NCBI RefSeq assembly: GCF_032452875.1
Contig: NC_083890.1
Location: 48,246,483 to 48,310,482, forward strand
DNA from: Bos javanicus
Taxonomy: Eukaryota > Chordata > Mammalia > Artiodactyla > Bovidae
Direction: 5' to 3'
DNA length: 64,000 nt
Below are positions 56,001 through 64,000 of this stretch, one piece after another; positions within the stretch are counted from its first letter, which is position 1, and each line of letters starts with the position of its first letter. The translations under genes and the position numbers were made by a program. The notes beneath the pieces were generated by a model that was not told the DNA's origin, ran no database searches, and was given only the letters and a program-made list of their open reading frames with translations.

Positions 56001-59000
56001 TTAGTTCACTCTAGAGATACGGTTCTAAAAAGCTGTTCACACACAGGTGCTTTGCCAGCATAAGACATTCCTGAAAAACAAGGTGAGCTCTGTTGCTCTG
56101 AAGCATTTTGAGACTTAAAAAGGTTAAACAAATTAAAAACCCTATGTACTAATAGAGTGGGAAAGACTTATTAAAAAATATTCCAAGACAAAAGGAACTA
56201 TTTAAACGGGAAATATTCATATATTGGATGATTCAAAGCACTTAAAAATACAACGCTGGGCACGTAATTACGAGCTCTCCCATGCACTCACATGTCGTCT
56301 TTGCCGATGAAACTCATGACGAGAACATGACTTCGCAGCAGGATGGGTTCTGGGCACGGAATCTCTGCTGTGTTTAGCCTGTGATATGAAGGCAGAAGAA
56401 AAGGACAAATGAGAAGCTGAAACAAACGATCTAAAGCGTCTACTCTGAAACAATCGACAGTGTGCTTACTTGCAGCTACAAGACAGACAGGGCTACGAAC
56501 GAACGGCACCCAAGCCTCTCCATTTATTACTTCATCTCATGAACTCTAAGGTGCCTAGGACTCTAAGTGGCATCGTTACACATCACCAAGAATGGCGAAG
56601 CACTGGCAATTGAACTGGGTCCCACAGCCTCTAACACCCAGTTCAAAGCCAGAGGTGTTAAAACTGTGAAGACACAGGCCCCTTAGAACTGATGAAACAC
56701 AGAAGGTATGTTTGCGATTCTCTTTTGAGTTGATCAGTGTAAACAATGATTAATAAAAATAGTGGACTCGTGGCCAGTCGCTAATTGAGCATAAGATTTC
56801 AAAACAACTTTCAAACAAGTAGACTTGGTTGTTTTTCAGTCGCTAAGTCGTGTCCAACTCTTTGGGACATCATGGACTGCAGCATGTCAGGCTTCCTTGT
56901 CCTTCACTATCTCCCGGACTTTACTTCATAGTACAAAAATACCCAGTGTATGACACCTAGATATAGCAAATAAAATGTTAAAAAATATTTGAAAGAGAGA
57001 TAGAAAACCTTCATTATTTAAAGCATGTTTAACACTTCAAATGAGGAGGCCTAAGATGCCTTTACTTGATACAAAGGTGCCAAAAGAATACCAAGCGTGT
57101 CCCGAGTTGGACTGAAGACGAGGGAATATGACAGAGCCCAGGGCCCAACGAACTGCCTCAAACTCCAACACCCGCACAGGTGACGCGTCACCCTCCCAGC
57201 CTCATCATGGCGCTTGCCTGCTCCAAATCCCACTGGCTCTTTGTCACCCTCTCAGCAAACTCGAAACCTCACGTGGCTCCCAAGGCTTTCACGTGACCCA
57301 GCCTTGCACAGTAAGCGTGAGTCATGGCAGAACTCTTCCGCGATGGGTTTGCACGACCTGGAGAGAAGGTGGTTCCTATTTGCCCAGAGACACTTCCTGT
57401 TTACCTCTTCACATCTAAAGGACTGGACGAGCCCTGAGAGTCCCTGGCTTTGGCAGGATCAAGGTCTGCTGGGAGCGAAGCTCCAGGGCTGACAGGCAGA
57501 CACGGAACACACAGACACACCCCCAAGTCACGTGATGCATGTGCACGAGCGCACACACCCCCCAACCCCCGACAGTCACCTGATTAAGTTCCTCATTTCC
57601 TTCTCTGCCCACGTTTTCACCATTTTTCTGGGGTTGCCTTTACAGTAGCCATGGCGAAATCTTGAATGAGAAAAATACTTGTTATTTCAATCATTCCATT
57701 ATTCTAGTTTTTACTTTTTAGGATATAGAAATTAAGCCACTTGGGGAAAAAAAAATCTGAGCTTACCTGAATTCCCCACTGACGTACTTATCCCGGTCTT
57801 TGAACACCAGAATTGAAGTTTTGTAAATTTTGATTGCTCTGCTCTCTCCATTTGCTGTGCGAGCATGATACACATTAGCCTATTTTAAGTCAAAAACAAA
57901 ATAAATTAAGTCTGTATTAAATAAATATAAATATTTTGCTTTTGCAATCTATTTGACTCTTATCCTTGAAAGTTAAAAAAGTCCAGTAAACTGAAATAAT
58001 ATGCATAAAGAATACCATCCTCTTTTGAATATGTGAATTAAAATATACAACATAATACTAAACGGTGTAGTAACTATACCTCCTACTTACATATATAGTA
58101 AAGAACAATTTAAATATGTTAGACAAAGAGAACAAACTTATGGTTACCAAAGGGGAAAGGAGAGGGGAAGGATTAATTAGGAGGCTGGGATTAACAGATA
58201 CACACTATTATATATAAAATGGATAACCAACAAGGACCCACGAGATATATATATATCTGAACCACTCAGATGTATACCTGAAACTAACACAACATGGCAA
58301 ATCAACTATACCTCAATAAAAAGTAATTTAAAAACAAGTCTTCAAATTAAATACCTACATATATACATGTACACACATGAGTAGTTTCAAACATTTTTAT
58401 ATTTCAAGTATGTGGAAAACATCTGAAGACATTCTTATATCTCATGATTTGTAAAGTGAGTTTCACTGAGAACTGCTTCTCACAGAATAAGTTGCTAACT
58501 GAAAAGCAACATGCCTGTCTTTCTCCACAGCCATATGGAGAAAGACGTGTGCTGACTCAGAGAGACTAGACCCCCACCCCTGCCCCCATCATAACTGTCT
58601 GACCATCTGAACCAGCGCTGGGCAAGCCTGGATGGGCTGGCACGTGGGGGAGGCACGCTTCTGTGCATAGCTCCTCCCAGCCATAAACACCAACACAGCC
58701 ATTTTTAAGAAATGGCACTGATTCAACCATCCTGATTTGGCACAGTTTATTTACTAAGTTTGCCTGAGCTTCACTTTTGGGGGGGCTTCCCTGGTGGCTC
58801 ACGTGGTGAAGAGTCTGCCTGTAATGCAGGAGACCAGGGTCTGATTCCTGGGATGGGAAGATCCCCTGGAGAAGGGAAAGGCAACGCACCCCAGTACCCT
58901 TGCCTGGAGAACCCCATGGACAGAGGGGCCTGGTGGGCTGCGGTCTGTGGAGCTGCAGGGAGTCGGACGTGACTGCCGACTGCCGCTTGCACTGTAGTTC

Positions 59001-62000
59001 CACTTTGGTATCTGAAGTAAGAAAGCGAACATGGAAACATTCAGACATCCAAAGCCTGCCTCACCTCTTTTCCGGTGCTGATGCAGCCATTGATCTCCGC
59101 TATGATGCCCCTCGTCAGCATCTTGAACAGGATCATTCGTGTTCTGGGGTCCAACACCTAAAAAGAAATGCGAAAAAGTAGAATGTTCAGACACAGCGGA
59201 CCGAGTATCTCTCACAGAAGCATTAGACACGAAACCAGAACTAAGTGCACTGTGCGATCTGCTCGGCGAAGAGAGAGTGGCGATGGCAGCGTTTCACCCA
59301 CTCATCCGCAGTGAGTAAAATGTGAGATGAGACCCAAAGGAGCCAGAGAGGCAAGAAACCAGCAGGTTCACCCAGTCGGGGAAATCAAAGGCCAACAGGT
59401 CCAAGGGAAGCAGAAACTGACTCCAGACCCATGACAACTACCAGAAATACAATCAAACCAGAGGTAACTTTGTATTTTTCAGCCATGAAAACAGGTGAAA
59501 TTAATCTCTATTTAACCCGGTATATCTAAAACACTATCATTTCAACAAGCGGCAAAGTAAGAAGTTATCAGAGAGCGCCTTATCTTGTTTCTCACACACA
59601 GTCTTCAAAGCCTGGTGTGCTGTGCAATCCCAGCACACGACAAGCCAGCCCGGCGGCTGCCCTGGACACAAAGCTCCAAGCGACCACCAGCACTCTGCAG
59701 CTCATGAGTCCAATCGGCCACAGCCTGGTTTCTCTACAGCCTGCAAGTCGAAAAGGGATTCTACATATTGAAATATTTTAAAAAATTGGGAATTCTCTGG
59801 AAGTCCAGCAGTTAGGACTCTCCACTACAGAGGGTCTGGGTTCAATCTCTGGTCAGGGCACTAAGATCCCTCAAGTGGCATGATGTAGTCAAGAAAAAAG
59901 AGAACTGTGACCCACAATGCCAGAAGTGTTTATCATTTAGCTCTGTAAAGAGCTGGCCGACCCCTGCTAGAGGTGGGTAAATCGGGGAAAGGCTTATCTC
60001 CTTCAAGGTCAAAGCAGTCAGTCTCAAGTAAAACACAACAGAAGGCAATGAACAGAAGGCAATGAACTTGAAGGCTGCTGTGCCTGTTCAGTAACTCAGA
60101 AGAGAATCTGAAGATTCATGTCTGACTGAGTCATTGCTGTACACCCGAAACTGACATGGAACTGTAGATCAACAGGGCTTCAATTCAATACTTGGAATGC
60201 TCTGGAATACCACTACTCCAAACTGTGTCTGTGCTATGTGTACGGGATGGGTAAGGAGGCTGGCAGGGGGCAGAAATGAGGGTCTGACCTATTTCATCAC
60301 TTTCTTCCCATCAGATACCTGGGTCAATTCCAATATCCAATTACAAGCTTTGACACATGGTGGGGAAAGTCGGGTTTGCCCCCTCATTCCTGCATAAAGA
60401 ATAAAACAAGTCTAACTTCCAAACCAAGTAAGGGATTCTAATTGAATATCTGAAGGCATTATCTGTCTCTCTCCTTTTCTCTACACACCTACACACACAC
60501 ACCTACACACATACACACACACACACACACTTTGTGGTAGATACCTGACTCATCTCCTGAGAAGGCTCACAAAATTTCCGCAGACCTTGTTTAAGACAAA
60601 AGAAAAGATTCCTGGTCTTACAGGCAGTTCTGCTTCCCCCAAGAAGATGAAAGCATTGCTGGGTGGCTTCATGGGCCATAGAAGCAGGGCATGATTCTAA
60701 TTTATCTATTTAAAGTGCTGTTAGAAATAAAGCAAAATGTAGATCTCTAAACTCAAAACTATAAGGATGAGCAATTTTACACAGAAGCAATTCTAGGTGA
60801 CATTAGCATGAAGCAAGGAGGATCAAAGCAAATTATGATTCAAAGACAGAAGTACTACTTTAAACAGCATGCAACACATTCATTTACACCATACCTGTTC
60901 TACAGTTGCTCTGTCCGCCTTATCTTTGATGCGATACCTAAGACAAAACCAAAAAAGTAAAGGTGACATTCAGAATTCAGAGGAGCCAAAATCTAAAGAT
61001 TCTAAATGTACATCGTTCCATGATATTCCTAAGCAGGTAGTTCTTTAATAACACATTTCATAACCTCGTTGTAGTTTCACCCTTGAGTGAAACTTCACTG
61101 CCTTTCACAAGCCGTTCAGTTCCCTAGGGCAAAGGGAGCGTATCTGCAGTAAGAAAAAAAAACTTCCGTCCATATTTCAGAAGGATTAAATAAGAGCAGT
61201 GCGGTAAAACAAACTACGCTGGAAAAAGAACAAGTCTGTAAGTACTGTTTCTTAGACCGTTAATGATTTTCTTAGTACAGAATTAAAGTAATTTATAAGG
61301 CTTTCTCTTCAGAGTCCTTTTCTACAAAGAAACAAGCTTTTATCATTTCAACACAGCTACTGTATAAAAACAGACTCTGATTACTTTGGCTCACATACTA
61401 TGTGACTCAATTCACAGACTAACCTAAACTAATAAATATCCAAACAGGCAGTTTAGTGAAATAAGATGCACTGTTTCTCAAAAAGCTGGTATCCCTTACG
61501 CGTAATAATAAACCAGAAGAAAACTGGGTTTTAAGTTCAGTTCTAACACTGCTATTTTTATGATCTTAGTGTTGTTTTCTGTAACATATTGTTAATGCTT
61601 TAGAGTTATTAGCAATAGGAGGTGAGCCAAATCTTAAATATTTGGTTTTGAGAACAGAAATGTAAATGGAAACTGTTTTCAGTTAAACTATTTAGTTTTA
61701 AATCTGCTCTTACATTTTTAAGGCTCCTCCAGGGGCTCAGTTGGTAAAGAATCTGCCTGCAATGCAGGAGACCCGGGTTTAATCCCTGGGTAGGGAAGAT
61801 CCCCTGGAGGAGGAAATGGCAACCCACTTCAGTATTCTTGCCCAGAGAATCCCATGGACAGAGGAGCTGGGCATGTCCAGTCCGTGGGATTGCAAAGAGT
61901 TGGACACGACTGAGCAATTAACTTTCACTTTCCATTTTAAAAAATTACTTCATGAAAGGGACCAATCCTTAATAAGCTTTAAAAACGGGACATTTTTTTA

Positions 62001-63301
62001 TACTCTAACATTTTAAACTGAAATCTACAAGCACTGTTACCCTGAGAGCACGTTCATGAATTTTACACAATTATAGTTTCAGCACAGATTTCTTAAGAAA
62101 ACTCATCTATATTTTCAACTTACAAAGGCATAGGATATCCTAACTTAAACTTAAGAATTGATTTAGGTGTAAAAAAGAACATCCTTTGTAAAAGAATTAT
62201 GACAGAGATGCTACTAATCTGTCTACAATTAGTTCATATCAGTCACATTTTATTTACTTTATTGTATACACTTGATATATTACTTACATATCTGCTTCCT
62301 TTTGTCGAGACTTTTCGGTGACTTTGTTTATTACAGAATCAGTAACATTTAGCTTATCTAAAAAAAAATCCATAACATAAACAACATATAAGAAAAAGTT
62401 TCTGAATAGGATACTTTTCCCCTTTCCCTTCTCTACTTTTTAAATATTTTATTACACGTAGCAATGTATTTTAGTAACGAAAAGTGTGTTTTGTGTTTTT
62501 AAGGGCAAGCACTTACTAACAAAGATGATCACTTTCATCATAACAGGTGTCATTTCTCAGCCAGAGAAATCTAGATTCAGAAATCCCTAAAAAATATTTT
62601 ATCTGCTCTTTCAGACATTTAATATTTTGTACAACTATCATAAATATTATAATTCTAAAAATGTCAGTTTCACTTCCAATCACAGGTCTGTGCTAGGGAT
62701 GATCAGATGTGAGAGCTGTCATACCATGCTCCTAACAGCTTTTGTCTACGAGAGAAAGAAAACCCCGTGTTTCCCAAGAGGCTTCAAATTCACACTGATT
62801 CCCTGCATTCGATGGCTCATGAAATGATTAAGGCCACACCAAAAGTCAAACAAATGTGATTATATTCAATAGTTGATTATATTCAACACTTGATTATATT
62901 CAAGTGTTTTCACCATTCTACTACAAGATAACGCTACTACAAAATCTAGTACAAACCGATGATAACTTGAATACTGCACCTTTGTATTTCCATAACAGGA
63001 GAGAACACAGGACTAAAAAAGTGTAAGCTGGAGTCTTTTCTTAAAGTCATGTTTTTAACTACCAAATTTTAATTTCCTCTAAGCTTTAATATTTACCCTC
63101 TAACACTCAATATATCCATTGATTGATCTAATAAAATTTTATAACACTTTTTGTTGTCTTTGAAGAGTTTCTCATTGCCTAGTGAGAGGAATTATATCTT
63201 AAAAACTCACCTAGATTAATTTTATTCTCAAATTTCCGTAAAACTTTGTCTGCTGGAGTAGACATTTTAGCTGCATTGAAGCTGGGAGTCTGTCTATTGG
63301 C
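49963..63301 (-). CDS. RIOK1: RIO kinase 1, partial: 15 coding exons including the stop
   Basis: Atypical serine/threonine kinase/ATPase of the RIO family, acting in the cytoplasm in late 40S subunit maturation (20S to 18S pre-rRNA step) and known as a PRMT5 partner. Coding join on the minus strand, 5' to 3': 63301-63211, 62357-62288, 60937-60895, 59157-59065, 57879-57767, 57660-57580, 56378-56292, 55893-55756, 55351-55248, 55038-54932, 54691-54626, 53421-53302, 52519-52466, 51252-51100, 50073-49963. All introns are GT-AG and every phase matches. The total is 1431 nt, 476 residues plus TAG, equal to human residues 93-568 as remembered. Seen: ATP loop STGKEANVY, catalytic lysine in AIKIYK (K208, codon 57831-57829), catalytic loop HADLSEFN (D324, 55778-55776), metal-binding IIDVSQ (D341, 55323-55321), an acidic C-terminal stretch and a very basic tail. 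The N-terminal acidic region and the PRMT5-binding peptide lie in exons beyond 64000. Confidence 0.96.
50098..50265 (+). repeat. Diverged CHR/SINE2-type SINE in last RIOK1 intron
   Basis: gatttcctggtggtccagtg ... ttaagacccaacaccgataa, about 25 bp upstream (in gene sense) of the terminal exon acceptor. Confidence 0.6.
51100..51252 (-). CDS. RIOK1: RIOK1 coding exon 16 (residues 482-532, acidic stretch)
   Basis: 153 nt, phase 0. It encodes a Ser/Asp/Glu-rich low-complexity stretch (motifs SDSED, CSDTDSEEQGD) typical of CK2 target regions. It is the least conserved RIOK1 exon; the reading is fixed by splice sites (acceptor tttcaag, donor gttagc) and phase. Confidence 0.92.
52466..52519 (-). CDS. 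RIOK1: RIOK1 coding exon 15 (residues 464-481)
   Basis: 54 nt, phase 0. It encodes ILYQTVTGLKKDLSGVQK between acceptor ggttttaag and donor gtatga. Confidence 0.92.
53302..53421 (-). CDS. RIOK1: RIOK1 coding exon 14 (residues 424-463)
   Basis: 120 nt, phase 0. It encodes VFKRAYIPRTLNEVKNYERD and MDIMMKLKEEDMAMNAQQDN, a charged, probably helical segment after the kinase domain. Acceptor tctgttag, donor gtgagt. Confidence 0.93.
53990..54310 (+). repeat. L1 3' UTR fragment in RIOK1 intron
   Basis: gaacaaacttatggttgctg, gacctcctgtatagcacagg, aggagaatgaat-like and gttaatcgaccatgccctaa. Antisense to the gene. Confidence 0.78.
54626..54691 (-). CDS. RIOK1: RIOK1 coding exon 13 (residues 402-423)
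   Basis: 66 nt, phase 0 on both sides. It encodes AMEIASQRTKEERSSQDHVD and EE. The TK pair corresponds to human T410/K411, reported in the literature as a CK2 phosphorylation site and a SETD7 methylation site. Confidence 0.93.
54932..55038 (-). CDS. RIOK1: RIOK1 coding exon 12 (residues 366-401)
   Basis: 107 nt. It completes an aspartate codon, then encodes FFLKHGVAVMTVRELFEFVT and DPSITSENMDAYLSK: the last helices of the RIO domain. Acceptor ctggcag, donor gtgagg. Confidence 0.94.
55248..55351 (-). CDS. RIOK1: RIOK1 coding exon 11 (residues 331-366, metal-binding Asp)
   Basis: 104 nt with acceptor cacgcag and donor gtgagt. It encodes YHGGGVYIIDVSQSVEHDHP and then HALEFLRKDCANVN. The metal-binding aspartate D341 (RIO equivalent of the DFG Asp) is GAT at 55323-55321. 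Confidence 0.95.
55756..55893 (-). CDS. RIOK1: RIOK1 coding exon 10 (residues 285-331, catalytic loop)
   Basis: 138 nt. It encodes PAPLLKNVQLSESKARELYM and QVIEYMRRMYQDAR, then LVHADLSEFNM. The catalytic aspartate D324 is the GAC codon at 55778-55776. The donor gtgagtgg splits the following leucine codon. Confidence 0.95.
56292..56378 (-). CDS. RIOK1: RIOK1 coding exon 9 (residues 256-285)
   Basis: 87 nt with acceptor tatcacag and donor gtgagt. It encodes LNTAEIPCPEPILLRSHVLV followed by MSFIGKDD: the hinge region, where MSFIG marks the adenine-contacting strand. It ends inside a methionine codon. Confidence 0.95.
56826..56925 (-). repeat. BovB 3'-end fragment in RIOK1 intron
   Basis: ttttcagtcgctaagtcgtg ... 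tccttcactatctcccggac. Confidence 0.72.
57580..57660 (-). CDS. RIOK1: RIOK1 coding exon 8 (residues 229-256)
   Basis: 81 nt. It completes an arginine codon, then encodes FRHGYCKGNPRKMVKTWAEK and the following EMRNLI, ending at donor gtgact. This segment is characteristic of the RIO1 subfamily kinase N-lobe. Confidence 0.94.
57767..57879 (-). CDS. RIOK1: RIOK1 coding exon 7 (residues 192-229, catalytic lysine)
   Basis: 113 nt with acceptor aaaatag and donor gtaagc. It completes the nucleotide loop (ANVYHA) and carries AIKIYKTSILVFKDRDKYVS. The AAA codon at 57831-57829 is the ATP-anchoring lysine K208. Confidence 0.95.
58110..58335 (+). repeat. L1 3' UTR fragment in RIOK1 intron
   Basis: gacaaagagaacaaacttat, ggttaccaaaggggaaagga, atacctgaaactaacacaac then aatcaactatacctcaataa. 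Confidence 0.85.
58783..58990 (+). repeat. Bov-tA SINE in RIOK1 intron
   Basis: ggcttccctggtggctcacg ... gagtcggacgtgactgccga, full unit, about 75 bp downstream (in gene sense) of exon 6. Confidence 0.86.
59065..59157 (-). CDS. RIOK1: RIOK1 coding exon 6 (residues 161-191, ATP-binding loop)
   Basis: 93 nt, phase 0 at both ends. It encodes VLDPRTRMILFKMLTRGII followed by AEINGCISTGKE, the first half of the RIO flexible nucleotide-binding loop (STGKEANVY, completed in the next exon). Human has threonine where this copy has alanine in the IIAEING segment (from memory). Confidence 0.94.
59788..59900 (+). repeat. CHR/SINE2-type SINE in RIOK1 intron
   Basis: gaattctctggaagtccagc ... gggttcaatctctggtcagg. 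Confidence 0.72.
60095..60190 (+). repeat. L1 3' UTR fragment in RIOK1 intron
   Basis: cattgctgtacacccgaaac, tgtagatcaacagggcttca then attcaat. Confidence 0.55.
60482..60530. repeat. (AC)n microsatellite in RIOK1 intron
   Basis: Interrupted ACAC tract of about 48 bp. Confidence 0.9.
60895..60937 (-). CDS. RIOK1: RIOK1 coding exon 5 (residues 146-160)
   Basis: A 43-nt micro-exon with acceptor gtcttag and donor gtatgg. It encodes YRIKDKADRATVEQ. It is too short for ORF-based detection and is supported by exact phase agreement with both neighbours. Confidence 0.93.
61720..61925 (+). repeat. Bov-tA SINE in RIOK1 intron
   Basis: ggctcctccaggggctcagt ... gttggacacgactgagcaat; B box mutated at its CpG (gggtttaatccc). 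Confidence 0.87.
62288..62357 (-). CDS. RIOK1: RIOK1 coding exon 4 (residues 123-146)
   Basis: 70 nt. Two bases complete the aspartate codon split with the previous exon, then KLNVTDSVINKVTEKSRQKE, ending inside the methionine codon at donor gtaagt. It encodes the start of the RIO-specific N-terminal helical subdomain. Confidence 0.93.
63211..63301 (-). CDS. RIOK1: RIOK1 coding exon 3 (human residues 93-122)
   Basis: Starts in phase 0 after the acceptor ttcttccag and ends with one extra base before donor gtgagt. It encodes the linker from the acidic N-terminus into the RIO domain, with the recognisable run MSTPADKVLRKFENKINL. Numbering as exon 3 assumes the 17-exon human structure. Confidence 0.93.
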
Positions 63302-63859
63302 CTGGAAGAAATGAGTTTCAGAAATGAAAGCTCTAGATTTACATACAAGCCTAAAGTTCATCACATCTTCCCTTGGTTCATAGTTAACTATTAAAGCATC
63401 AATACTTAGGGGAGTACCCTAAGGGAAGGGTAGGATCAATCACATTTACCCAAGAGGTTTTTTTTTTTTAATTTATTTTTTACCCAAGAGGTTTTTTAAA
63501 ATGCACTTGAAATATTCTAGACATTCAGAGACGCCTTCTTTTTTAAAGGACTTTTTGTGGCTCTCGAATTTACTGAAAGATTTGCAGGCTATGTTGCCCT
63601 GCAGTCCTAGCCTACATGGACTTTCATTCTTCATCATTTCCATATTTCTGATGATGATGTGGATTCGTTCCATAATCAGTAAATTTAAAAAGAATTATTT
63701 AAATCATCATAAGATTAAGAGCCTTAAAAAAACTGCCTGGGAAAAGACACAAATATGCAGTTTACTGCAAATAGTAACAAAACAGAGAAAAATGCAGCTT
63801 AACTAGTAAATAAAGAAAAGCAGATTAAGTATGTAGAGGTGCTTTGTTTTCACTTATGA

Positions 63860-64000
63860 ACCGACGAGAGACACTTAGTGCCCAATGGGGACAGAGGTTC
63901 AGCTTGGCAGAGTGAACAGCTCGGGAGCTGGACCCTGGTGGAGCTGCGCAAATGTGAAAGCGTGCGGTGCCACTGAACGCGGAACTGCACGGTATCCATG
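63860..64000 (+). repeat. Old L1 3' UTR fragment at window edge
   Basis: caatggggacagaggttcag ... ggtgccactgaacgcggaac; same segment as at 18405-18730, with CpG-rich divergence. Continues past the window. Confidence 0.6.

Noticed and set aside
61731..61805. Genuine tRNA gene
   Set aside because: The tRNA-like folds in this window are heads of Bov-tA SINEs, each followed by the BOV-A body. This one also has a mutated B box.
1..64000. CRISPR-like array from many similar, spaced repeats
   Set aside because: The recurring blocks are dispersed SINE copies of differing length, orientation and flanks, in a mammalian genome.

Overview
The window is ordinary nuclear DNA of a ruminant, most likely a bovid such as cattle. 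The evidence is the repeat content: BovB LINEs, the BovB-derived SINE BOV-A2, tRNA-headed Bov-tA SINEs, CHR/SINE2-type SINEs, ruminant L1 ends and an 80-bp mariner MITE of the kind that founded the ruminant miR-2284/2285 hairpins. There is no sign of bacterial, plasmid or viral sequence. Exact species and chromosome cannot be proven from the sequence alone. By synteny from memory, RIOK1 with the DSP gene beyond its 3' side would be bovine chromosome 23, human 6p24.

Only one protein-coding gene is supported. RIOK1 (atypical RIO-family protein kinase 1, late 40S ribosome maturation) lies on the minus strand, with 15 coding exons between 63301 and 49963. All 14 introns contained in the window have GT-AG ends, and every junction keeps frame. 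The exons add up to 1431 nt, or 476 residues plus stop. This equals human residues 93-568 as remembered, so the first two coding exons and the promoter lie beyond 64000. The catalytic residues K208, D324 and D341 (human numbering) are present.

Layout. 1-38000 is intergenic and densely packed with SINE and LINE insertions. It includes a decayed BovB (2563-4990), a younger 5'-truncated BovB (16021-17046), many L1 3' ends in both orientations, and at least a dozen SINEs with visible target-site duplications. 38240-38800 is a GC-rich, repeat-free island with promoter- or enhancer-like motifs. 39000-43300 is mixed. 43300-48980 is unusually poor in young repeats, and carries old fragments (Tigger1-like, L2, MIR) and a perfect 36-bp tandem duplication. 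49000-49270 is a BOV-A2. 49963-63301 is RIOK1, whose introns hold only a few L1, SINE and BovB fragments. 63860-64000 is an L1 3' fragment.

No novel system comparable to a prokaryotic defence or metabolic island is present. The most interesting items are the mariner hairpin, the GC-rich island, the repeat-poor block downstream of RIOK1, and several insertion scars with clear target-site duplications.
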